5,880 nt of DNA, from NCBI GenBank assembly GCA_001513505.1, contig LFTM01000208.1:365-6244 (forward strand), in the 5' to 3' direction. This DNA is from Clostridiales bacterium DTU092 (GTDB taxonomy: Bacteria; Bacillota; Clostridia; Caldicoprobacterales; Caldicoprobacteraceae). Every line of letters starts with the position of its first letter. Positions within the stretch are counted from its first letter, which is position 1. Shown here piece by piece: positions 1 to 5,223 of this stretch. The notes beneath the pieces were generated by a model. The model was not told the DNA's origin. It searched no databases and saw nothing but the letters and a program-made list of their open reading frames with translations. The translations under genes and the position numbers were made by a program.

Positions 1-118
1 CCATTATGATCTGTGGCACGTCCATCCCCATAAAGCTAAAGTCTTGAAATAGTGCTTCCAACCATATCAATATAATCAACTCCCAATTATTACTACAGTA
101 GTTTCTTTTTTTTTTCAT
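1..118 (-). pseudogene. Probable frameshifted ACT-domain protein gene, cut by window edge
   Basis: An ATG at 118..116 opens a frame that stays open to the window edge (39 codons, beginning MKKKRNYC and ending MDVPQIIM). A neighbouring frame over 105..81 reads ETTVVIIG, a third over 80..36 reads VDYIDMVGSTISRL and then meets TAG, and the first frame supplies MDVPQIIM at its end. Read in order, these pieces resemble the start of small stand-alone ACT-domain proteins (UPF0237 type), which run roughly T-V-I-G-x-D-K-V-G-I-I-x-x-V-S-x-x-L, then L-D-I-S-Q-T-I-M. Three consecutive segments in three frames suggest two or more indels; a run of ten A/T at 106..115 sits at the start. The alternative is that the 39-codon ORF is an intact, unrelated gene with a weak ribosome site. 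The family assignment comes from memory of the motif, not from a search. Confidence 0.35.
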
Positions 119-204
119 AAATGTTTTCTTAATTGTTTCTTCAACGTTTCTATGATTGTTTCATAATCAGTTGCTAAATAGTTGCTCCATCGCTTACTTG
201 TTAT

Positions 205-846
205 CTACATCCTGATATAACCATCATGAACAATAATCGCATCCAGTTTACGGCCTTCTTTACACATGGCACATTCTCCCGGACTATAAAGCTGATAACC
301 GGGAATGTCTTTACTGGTAAACAAGGAATGAACTTCCTGTTCATGCATATCCGGATATGCATTAAATAAAGCCGAAACACCGACTAATTTACCTCCATAA
401 TAGGAGAGACACTCCAGTGCGCTATTGAAAGTTATTCCGCTGGATATAGAGGAAACTAACAGTATAATGTTCTTGTTATATATCACTTTCTGTATATTAT
501 GATGGAATATAAACTGTCTGTTTACATTGCTCCTTGGTGTAACCACGTGGATATCTCTGCCACTGTTTACAACCGATGTTCCTTCCCGCAAAAGTTCATC
601 TGCCAGGTATGCACCAATTACTTCAGTCCCTTCTATACATACGATTGTGTCTACAAGTGTACTTGATAAATAGGGCAAAGCCAGTTCTTCTGCTACGTCT
701 CTGGCCACCGATGCATTGGTTTTCAGGTTGTCCAGATCAAGATAATAATTAGTATGAAAATGACTGGTAGTAAAGTGACCTGGAATTACCTTCATACTTA
801 TTACCGGATTTTTATCCAACGAAACGGTAAAGGCTCTGTCTTCCAT
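205..846 (-). CDS. Orotate phosphoribosyltransferase-like protein (PRTase family)
   Basis: The 213-residue product resembles the PyrE-like phosphoribosyltransferases common in Clostridia. Visible landmarks are an N-terminal region with HFHTNYYLDL (30-39), the first core strand and loop DTIVCIEGTEVIGAYLADEL (66-85), the PRPP-loop region ILLVSSISSG (128-137) followed by a helix and GGKLVGVSALF (151-161), and a C-terminal CxxC (C192, C195) before LDAIIVHDGYIRM, which aligns with the usual PyrE-type end LDALVNSxGYSKL. Classical PRTases carry two acidic residues in the PRPP loop; here they are SS. The related clostridial proteins I recall have a similarly non-acidic loop (ASVTTG), so catalysis on orotate is uncertain and a binding or regulatory role is possible. 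The ATG at 846 is chosen because AAAGGAG (861..855) lies 8 bases upstream. The frame stays open to a GTG at 951, but that start has no ribosome site. The gene has its own promoter at 1010..1038. The cytosolic location is inferred from the absence of hydrophobic segments. Confidence 0.82.
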   Translation of the reverse strand: MEDRAFTVSLDKNPVISMKVIPGHFTTSHFHTNYYLDLDNLKTNASVARDVAEELALPYLSSTLVDTIVCIEGTEVIGAYLADELLREGTSVVNSGRDIHVVTPRSNVNRQFIFHHNIQKVIYNKNIILLVSSISSGITFNSALECLSYYGGKLVGVSALFNAYPDMHEQEVHSLFTSKDIPGYQLYSPGECAMCKEGRKLDAIIVHDGYIRM

Positions 847-854
847 TATCATTT

Positions 855-861
855 CTCCTTT
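855..861 (-). promoter_or_regulatory. Ribosome binding site fixing the PRTase start
   Basis: AAAGGAG on the minus strand lies 8 bases from ATG 846..844. The in-frame ATG at 852..850 would be only 2 bases away, and the upstream GTG at 951 has no such site. This decides the start in favour of position 846. Confidence 0.75.
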
Positions 862-965
862 ACAAATAATTTTTGGGATATTATCATAACGGATCCATTT
901 GTATTTCGGCACTCTATATTCCATATCAGGATGAGAACAAGATACGAACACCGAATGGCTATTTT

Positions 966-981
966 TAACCTGTTTCGGTTA
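966..981 (-). repeat. Short palindrome in the PRTase leader (possible operator)
   Basis: TAACC and GGTTA arms are separated by six bases. The palindrome sits roughly 20-40 bases downstream of the expected transcription start for the PRTase gene, a usual place for a repressor operator. It could also fold as a small hairpin in the 5' leader. Nothing identifies the regulator. Confidence 0.25.
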
Positions 982-1009
982 TTTCCGCAACTTTCTTCCT
1001 CTAATACTG

Positions 1010-1038
1010 ATTGTATTCAAAAGGAAAGAACTTGTCAA
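1010..1038 (-). promoter_or_regulatory. SigA-type promoter of the PRTase gene
   Basis: The -35 box TTGACA (1038..1033) matches consensus. The spacer is 17 bases, and the -10 box TACAAT (1015..1010) matches 5 of 6. Transcription should begin near 1003, leaving a leader of about 157 bases before the start codon at 846. The -35 box lies immediately behind the T-rich tail of the upstream transporter gene's terminator, so the two transcription units are insulated with almost no spare DNA. Confidence 0.8.
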
Positions 1039-1040
1039 GA

Positions 1041-1071
1041 AAACAAAAACCCGAGTAAAATTCGGGTTTTT
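1041..1071 (-). terminator. Intrinsic terminator of the CNNM/CorC gene
   Basis: A 10-bp perfect stem (AAAAACCCGA at 1045..1054 with TCGGGTTTTT at 1062..1071) encloses a 7-base loop. On the minus strand it starts 17 bases after the transporter's stop codon, and the hairpin runs into TTTTTGTTTT. Because the stem has A and T tails on both sides it could also stop plus-strand transcription, though no plus-strand gene is present here. Confidence 0.85.
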
Positions 1072-1087
1072 GAGAGTTTTTCCCTAT

Positions 1088-2380
1088 CTATGCTTTGTAA
1101 GCTTTAACTTTTGATATCCTTTTTTCTTCCATCTTTTCAACTTTGAATACCAATCCGTCAAACTCAATAATGGGTTTTTCATCTTCCCCCGGTATTCTCC
1201 CCAATTGACCGATTAAAAAGCCGCTTAATGTTTCGTACTCTTCTATTGGTAAGTTTACTCCAAGAAAGTCTTTCACACGTTCAAGACTTACCACCCCATT
1301 TATAATACAGGTATTCTCGTCCAGTTTTTCAAATTCCTTTTCATCCTCATCATATTCATCAAATATATTACCAACTATTTCTTCTATTAGATCTTCAATT
1401 GTTATTAATCCGGCAGTACCTCCATATTCATCAATTGCAACAGCCATATGTGTTTTTGTGGATTGCAGTTCCTTGAACAATTCATCAATTTTTTTGGAAG
1501 CAGGAACAAAATATGGCCGTCGAATTATATCTTTAAGATTAAATTCCTGGTCATTGTCATCCAAAAGTTTTATCAGATCTTTAACATTTAATATTCCTAC
1601 AATGTTATCAATACTATCCTCATACACAGGATACCTTGTGTATTTTTCTGTTTTGACCAGATCAATAATATCTTTTAAGCTTGAAGAAATGGGAATACCA
1701 ACAATATCAGTTCTATGAGTCATTATATCTGAAGCAATTTTATCATCAAACTCGAAAATATTGTTTATCATTTCCTTTTCACTTTCATCGATGGTACCTT
1801 TTTCTTCACCGACATCCACCATCATGCGGATTTCTTCCTCAGTAACCTGCTCATCATCAGCGTTAGGATCAACACCAAAAAGCCGTACAAAGAAGTTGGT
1901 TGATATTGTGAGCAGTTTTACAAAAGGTGATGTAACGACTGATAAATATCTAAGAGGTGAAATTACAAAAAATGAGATAGGCTCAGCCTTTTTCATTGCC
2001 AGTCGTTTTGGTACCAGCTCACCTAAAACAAGAGTAAAATAGGAGAGAATTATTGTGATGATTACAATAGATATAGTTTTTAAAACGTTTTCAGGGATTG
2101 TCACCTGTGTCATTTGTATAAGATTAACTAACCGATGTGCAAAACTTTCCGCAGCAAAAGCACTCGCAAGAAAGCCGACAAGAGTTATACCGATTTGAAT
2201 GGTTGCAAGAAATCTGCTAGGCTCGCTTAAAACATTCATCACCATTTTAGCCTTCTTGTTTCCTTCATCGGCCATAAGTTTGATTTTCGTATCATTTAAA
2301 GATATTAAAGCAATTTCAGATGCTGCGAAAAAAGCATTCAGTACTATCAGCATCACTAAAAGCAAAAGTTCGGTAATCAA
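1088..2380 (-). CDS. CNNM/CorC-family (HlyC) membrane protein, putative Mg2+ transporter
   Basis: The 430-residue protein has the complete family architecture. The N-terminal CNNM (DUF21) membrane domain (about 1-175) has hydrophobic segments near 3-27, 60-80 and 100-122, with the hallmark motifs NAFFAASEIAL (15-25) and GELVPKRLA (120-128). Two cytosolic CBS domains follow (about 216-273 and 285-340, the second with DEYGGTAGLITIEDLIEEI at 317-335). A C-terminal CorC_HlyC domain occupies about 352-428. Relatives such as MpfA of Staphylococcus aureus protect cells from excess Mg2+, and archaeal and bacterial CorC structures support Mg2+ export; the old name haemolysin is misleading. The start is TTG at 2380..2378, 10 bases from GGAGG (2395..2391). 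The ATG at 2390..2388 is out of frame and stops after two codons. No promoter is evident directly upstream, so expression probably depends on the promoter at 2598..2626 and on passing the hairpin at 2423..2465. The gene ends in its own terminator. Confidence 0.92.
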   Translation of the reverse strand: MITELLLLVMLIVLNAFFAASEIALISLNDTKIKLMADEGNKKAKMVMNVLSEPSRFLATIQIGITLVGFLASAFAAESFAHRLVNLIQMTQVTIPENVLKTISIVIITIILSYFTLVLGELVPKRLAMKKAEPISFFVISPLRYLSVVTSPFVKLLTISTNFFVRLFGVDPNADDEQVTEEEIRMMVDVGEEKGTIDESEKEMINNIFEFDDKIASDIMTHRTDIVGIPISSSLKDIIDLVKTEKYTRYPVYEDSIDNIVGILNVKDLIKLLDDNDQEFNLKDIIRRPYFVPASKKIDELFKELQSTKTHMAVAIDEYGGTAGLITIEDLIEEIVGNIFDEYDEDEKEFEKLDENTCIINGVVSLERVKDFLGVNLPIEEYETLSGFLIGQLGRIPGEDEKPIIEFDGLVFKVEKMEEKRISKVKAYKA

Positions 2381-2422
2381 ATTAATTCATCCTCCAATTT
2401 GTATTTTTGCCTATAATAAAAT

Positions 2423-2465
2423 AAAAAAACCATAATACACCCTCATATACCTAAGAGTCTTATGG
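2423..2465 (-). terminator. Candidate attenuator hairpin between leader ORF and transporter
   Basis: On the minus strand, CCATAA (2465..2460) pairs with TTATGG (2435..2430), six perfect pairs. Inside this, ACTCT (2458..2454) pairs with AGGGT (2443..2439), with one G-U. The loop is 10 bases and a small internal loop separates the two stems. Seven T follow directly (2429..2423), then further T-rich sequence. The left arm is the final Pro codon and stop of the 33-codon ORF, so a ribosome finishing that ORF would cover it. A competing hairpin, CCTAGG (2471..2466) with CTTAGG (2455..2450), shares bases with the inner stem and could act as antiterminator. The stem is AT-rich and only moderately stable, which suits a conditional terminator. 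Confidence 0.55.
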
Positions 2466-2561
2466 CCTAGGATAATAAAATGGTTTTAAACATACTTTTG
2501 CTTTTAAGAATAAATCCAATAGCGCTTTACTGTAGTCTTCCTCATCAGAATTACCGTCCAT
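2460..2561 (-). CDS. Small ORF of 33 codons, probable leader peptide for the transporter gene
   Basis: ATG at 2561 lies 7 bases after a perfect GGAGG (2573..2569) and about 30 bases after the start of transcription predicted from the promoter at 2598..2626. The peptide begins MDGNSDEEDYSKALLDLF and ends KPFYYPRP. Its first third is strongly acidic (D2, D6, E7, E8, D9) and its end is rich in Pro, Tyr and basic residues. There is no signal peptide and no convincing membrane segment. It lies 79 bases upstream of the CNNM gene on the same strand, and its stop codon forms part of a hairpin-T-run structure. I recognise no family. The strong translation signals support a real translated ORF. The leader-peptide role is inferred from position; a stand-alone small protein is the alternative. 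Confidence 0.6.
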   Translation of the reverse strand: MDGNSDEEDYSKALLDLFLKAKVCLKPFYYPRP

Positions 2562-2597
2562 TAACATTCCTCCATTCCCAATCGTAAATTTTACTTT

Positions 2598-2626
2598 ATT
2601 TTACCATATTAAAGTATTACCGTCAA
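2598..2626 (-). promoter_or_regulatory. SigA-type promoter for the leader ORF and CNNM gene
   Basis: The -35 box TTGACG (2626..2621), a 17-base spacer and the -10 box TAAAAT (2603..2598) form a good vegetative promoter, strengthened by TGG immediately before the -10 (extended -10). Transcription is expected near 2591. An imperfect inverted repeat (TTACCGT at 2617..2623 and ACGGCAA at 2631..2637) overlaps the -35 box and could be an operator. Confidence 0.8.
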
Positions 2627-2648
2627 TCTTACGGCAATAAGCGAAAAG

Positions 2649-2664
2649 CGTAATCCCGTAATCC
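2649..2664. repeat. Tandem 8-bp direct repeat upstream of the promoter
   Basis: CGTAATCC occurs twice head to tail (2649..2656 and 2657..2664). It ends about 23 bases upstream of the -35 box at 2626, where an activator could bind. Two copies only, so it may be chance. Confidence 0.3.
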
Positions 2665-2757
2665 CATATCACAACCGGATATAAGCGAGCAATCTGCCAC
2701 ATTTCAAACAAAACTTCAAAGAATTCAATTAGCATAAAATAAGCCGGAGACATAAAA

Positions 2758-2785
2758 ACTCCCCTTGACTTAAGTCCAGGGGAGT
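2758..2785 (-). terminator. Intrinsic terminator of the reductase-rhodanese gene
   Basis: ACTCCCCT (2758..2765) and AGGGGAGT (2778..2785) form an 8-bp GC-rich stem. The intervening bases contain the palindrome GACTTAAGTC (2767..2776), which extends the hairpin past one mismatch. On the minus strand the hairpin begins 9 bases after the stop codon at 2795 and is followed by TTTTT. It separates this gene from the leader-transporter unit downstream. Confidence 0.88.
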
Positions 2786-2794
2786 AAAATCCAT

Positions 2795-4444
2795 TTATCT
2801 ATCGTTTATGACAGATTCATACAGCCGGTACCCTCCGGCTAAATTATATGCATCAAAGCCATGTCCCATCAGCATACGGCAGGCAATATAACTTCGCTGA
2901 CCGCTGCGACAAAGTACATAGACAGGTTTTGATTTATCCAGCCTGTCAATATTCCCCCTCAAACTTTCCAAAGGTATGTTAATAAATCCGTCTATTTTCC
3001 CTCTGGCTACTTCTGCGGGGCTCCTTACATCCAGGAGAGTTACACTTCCGTCCCGGGGCAGGCTTTCCACATCATGCCAATGAACGTTTTTCACCAGACC
3101 TTTTACAGTATTCTCAATTACGAACCCTATCATATTTACAGGATCCTTAGCGGATGAGAAGGGGGGACCATAACACAATTCAAGCTCCGCAAGATCAAAT
3201 CCGGTCATGCCAGCCCTTATAGCAGTTGCCAATATATCACAGCGTTTATCAACCCCGTCAAATCCTACAATCTGGGCTCCCAGTATTTTGCCGGTGTCTT
3301 TTTCAAAAATAGTTTTTATAGACATGTTCGTCCAACCGGGATAATAAGTGGCATGAGAGGAAGTGTAATTATACACCTTGTCATAGTTCAGCCCCAAAGC
3401 CCTTGCAGTCCGCTCATTTATACCCGTCATGGCAACCGTCATATCAAATATCTTTAATACTGAACTTCCCTGAGTGCCTTTATATTTGCTCTTTATACCG
3501 CAAATGTTGTCTGCAGCAATTCTGCCCTGTTTATTGGCCGGCCCGGCAAGAGGTATAAACGCTTTTGCCCCCGTTACAAAATTGGTAACCTCAACAGCAT
3601 CCCCAACTGCATAAATATCCTTTTCAGAGGTTTCCATATATTCATTAACAACGATCGAACCTATGGCATTGACCTCTATCCCTGCATCTTTTGCAAGAGC
3701 AGTTTCTGGCCGGACCCCCACCGACATAATTACCATATCGGCTTCCATTTCTCCGGTATTTAATTTTATGATAAGTTTTTTCCCGGCTTCTTCTATCTCC
3801 TTTACGCCGTTAGACAGAATAAGCTTTATTCCCTTATCCCTGACATATCTGTGAACATCCGCTGCCATATCAATATCCAATGGAGCGATCAAATGGTCTG
3901 CAAGCTCAACGATGGTTACATCGAGACCTGCTAATTTAAGATTTTCAGCCATCTCGACCCCTATATATCCACCGCCGACAACAACAGCGCTTTCAGGATT
4001 CTTTTCGTCGATATAATCTTTTATTCTTATGGTATCGGGAATATTTCTAAGTGTAAATACTCTGCTGCTGTCAATTCCTTTAATCTTAGGTTTTATAGGT
4101 TCGGCTCCCATAGACAGAATTAGTTTGTCATAGGTTTCAGTATATTCTTCCCCGGTTATTAAATTCTTTGCGGTAACTGTTTTTTCTTCCTTATTAATCG
4201 ATGTAACTTCCGTAAAAATTCTCACATCCACATTAAACCTGGCACGGAATCTCTCGGGAGTTTGTACCGTCAAAGCTGATTTTTTTGCAATTTTACCCCC
4301 TATATAGTACGGAAGCCCGCAATTTGCAAAGGATATGAATTCTCCTCTCTCAAACATAATTATTTCTGCCTTTTCATCCAGTCTGCGTAACCTTGCAGCA
4401 GCAGATGCTCCGCCCGCAACTCCTCCCACGATCAGCACTTTCAC
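2795..4444 (-). CDS. CoA-disulfide / persulfide reductase with C-terminal rhodanese domain
   Basis: A flavoprotein of 549 residues built as a pyridine-nucleotide-disulfide reductase (about 1-445) plus rhodanese (about 455-545). The FAD-binding start is MKVLIVGGVAGGASAAARL. The single redox cysteine is C42 in SFANCGLPYYIGG, diagnostic of the CoA-disulfide reductase / NADH oxidase / NADH peroxidase group. The NAD(P)H-binding loop is VVVGGGYIGVE (154-164), and the second FAD motif is IYAVGDAVEV (277-286). Y360 and Y425 are plausible counterparts of the tyrosines that aid catalysis in staphylococcal CoADR. The rhodanese part has LLDVRSPAEV (470-479) and the catalytic loop CRSGQRS with C512. Fusions of this kind (CoADR-RHD of Bacillus anthracis, Npsr of Shewanella) reduce CoA disulfide, CoA persulfide or polysulfide with NAD(P)H. 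I chose GTG 4444, 8 bases from GGGGGG (4458..4453), because it gives the family's usual N-terminus; TTG 4447 would add one residue. The product should be cytosolic. It may be co-transcribed with the ORF at 4556..4804. Confidence 0.9.
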   Translation of the reverse strand: MKVLIVGGVAGGASAAARLRRLDEKAEIIMFERGEFISFANCGLPYYIGGKIAKKSALTVQTPERFRARFNVDVRIFTEVTSINKEEKTVTAKNLITGEEYTETYDKLILSMGAEPIKPKIKGIDSSRVFTLRNIPDTIRIKDYIDEKNPESAVVVGGGYIGVEMAENLKLAGLDVTIVELADHLIAPLDIDMAADVHRYVRDKGIKLILSNGVKEIEEAGKKLIIKLNTGEMEADMVIMSVGVRPETALAKDAGIEVNAIGSIVVNEYMETSEKDIYAVGDAVEVTNFVTGAKAFIPLAGPANKQGRIAADNICGIKSKYKGTQGSSVLKIFDMTVAMTGINERTARALGLNYDKVYNYTSSHATYYPGWTNMSIKTIFEKDTGKILGAQIVGFDGVDKRCDILATAIRAGMTGFDLAELELCYGPPFSSAKDPVNMIGFVIENTVKGLVKNVHWHDVESLPRDGSVTLLDVRSPAEVARGKIDGFINIPLESLRGNIDRLDKSKPVYVLCRSGQRSYIACRMLMGHGFDAYNLAGGYRLYESVINDR

Positions 4445-4555
4445 CAATACATCCCCCCATATTTATGTTATTACAGGTATTAGCACCTTTGGGCTAAAAA
4501 CAGTGTCCAGTAATATATTATCAGCAAAAATCTATGGATAAATTGAGCTGATATT

Positions 4556-4804
4556 CTAATAATTACCCAGGCTATAAAATATTTTTTCAGATGACTGAAT
4601 ATCATTCTCGACATTCTCAAAGGCATTGGAAATCATCAACTTAATCCTGATGGCCTGTTGCGCCTGTTTGACCCTGGGATTCATAAATTTGGTTTTTGCA
4701 AAATCCTCGAATCCGGCCGTTATAGGATATATGTTTTTATAACTTTTAGTCAGTTTATTTAAACCCTCAGGGTCTACTTTTAACAGAGAAGCCATCTTAA
4801 CCAT
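4556..4804 (-). CDS. Unrecognised small protein, 82 codons, start uncertain
   Basis: The product is 82 residues, mostly helix-forming and charged, with no membrane segment or signal peptide. It includes MASLLKVDPEGLNKLTKSYK (4-23) and ends FENVENDIQSSEKIFYSLG-NY. I do not recognise the family. The opening KVDPEGL and small helical size faintly recall WXG100-type proteins, but no WxG turn is present, so I do not assign it. Neither ATG (4804 or 4795) has a proper ribosome site. Good ribosome-site sequences, AAAGGGGG (4857..4850) and AGGAG (4845..4841), lie further up. The frame continues upstream of the first ATG (reading EFNCTDHGYLISY) to a TAG at 4846..4844, next to a run of five G. A one-base indel there would supply a proper start, so the gene may be frameshifted at its 5' end. 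It lies 111 bases upstream of the reductase gene on the same strand with no strong terminator between them. Confidence 0.5.
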   Translation of the reverse strand: MVKMASLLKVDPEGLNKLTKSYKNIYPITAGFEDFAKTKFMNPRVKQAQQAIRIKLMISNAFENVENDIQSSEKIFYSLGNY

Positions 4805-4927
4805 ATATGAAATAAGATACCCATGATCAGTGCAGTTAAACTCCTATGTCCCCCTTTATACCAGCTCCCCTGTCATACCTTCTATAATAATACTAAACTA
4901 TTTATTCCTATGCTTTTATCTCTCTTT

Positions 4928-4936
4928 ATTGTAACA
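4928..4936 (-). promoter_or_regulatory. Weak extended -10 promoter candidate for the 4556..4804 ORF
   Basis: TGTTACAAT on the minus strand is an extended -10 element (TGn plus TACAAT, 5 of 6). At 17-18 bases upstream only a poor -35 (TTAAAA-like) is seen. It would start transcription near 4921, about 117 bases before the first ATG of the small ORF. It is the best candidate for this strand but not a strong one. Confidence 0.3.
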
Positions 4937-4972
4937 TAAATTTCAATATTTTTTTAAATTATCCATTATAAT

Positions 4973-5001
4973 TTGACAACTAAAAAACGCAGGTTTATGA
5001 T
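4973..5001 (+). promoter_or_regulatory. SigA-type promoter candidate, plus strand
   Basis: TTGACA (4973..4978), a 17-base spacer and TATGAT (4996..5001) form a near-consensus vegetative promoter. Transcription would begin near 5008 and reach the membrane-protein gene at 5255 after a leader of about 247 bases. The same bases lie inside a minus-strand open frame that may be a gene remnant, so the match could be fortuitous; its quality argues for function. Confidence 0.5.
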
Positions 5002-5183
5002 AAACAGAACGCTCAGTCCGGGCAATACACCCGAATCCTCCAGGAATGAAAATTCGCGGATTAATGTATAGGTATCATCACCTAATTTGACGGTACCTTA
5101 TGTATAGCTGACGTGGTCCCGGCAAAATTAGTGCTAACCACATGAATATCTGTCATAAATGCTATATTTTTGATAAACCGGTA

Positions 5184-5192
5184 TGGTATAAT
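5184..5192 (+). promoter_or_regulatory. Extended -10 promoter candidate for the membrane-protein gene
   Basis: TGGTATAAT contains a perfect -10 hexamer (TATAAT, 5187..5192) with an upstream TGn element. No good -35 box is visible at the right distance, which extended -10 promoters can tolerate. Transcription would start near 5199, giving a leader of about 55 bases that contains the palindrome at 5201..5223. Confidence 0.5.
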
Positions 5193-5200
5193 CCGATTAA

Positions 5201-5223
5201 GGTTATAAGTATTATAGATAACC
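5201..5223 (+). repeat. Inverted repeat just downstream of the extended -10 promoter
   Basis: GGTTAT (5201..5206) and ATAACC (5218..5223) are perfect inverted arms around 11 bases. The repeat begins a few bases past the expected transcription start, an operator-like place. The right arm with its flank reads ATAACCGACAACA, close to ATAACCGAAACA on the minus strand at 982..971 in front of the PRTase gene. Confidence 0.3.

Noticed and set aside
205..207. TAG stop as a pyrrolysine codon or programmed read-through
   Set aside because: The PRTase family ends naturally at this point, and nothing in the window suggests pyrrolysine machinery; the following open frame is reported only as a curiosity.
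754..1107. Plus-strand ORF of 117 codons opposite the PRTase gene and its promoter
   Set aside because: It has no ribosome site, lies antisense to a well-supported gene and runs through that gene's promoter and the transporter's terminator; no family resemblance.
1458..2435. Three plus-strand ORFs of 78-93 codons inside the CNNM gene
   Set aside because: They are antisense shadows of a complete, conserved coding sequence.
2381..2591. M-box or other known Mg2+ riboswitch upstream of the transporter
   Set aside because: The leader is only about 210 bases including a translated ORF, and none of the conserved M-box sequence blocks that I know is visible.
3663..4541. Plus-strand ORFs of 63 and 68 codons over the reductase gene
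   Set aside because: They are antisense shadows with no translation signals.
4517..4555. Inverted repeat as terminator of the 4556..4804 ORF
   Set aside because: The arms pair 8 of 9, but the loop is 21 bases and no T-run follows on the minus strand, so it is too weak to call.
4448..4555. Separate promoter for the reductase gene
   Set aside because: TAATAT- and TGCTAATAC-like elements exist, but no acceptable -35 lies at the right spacing for any of them.
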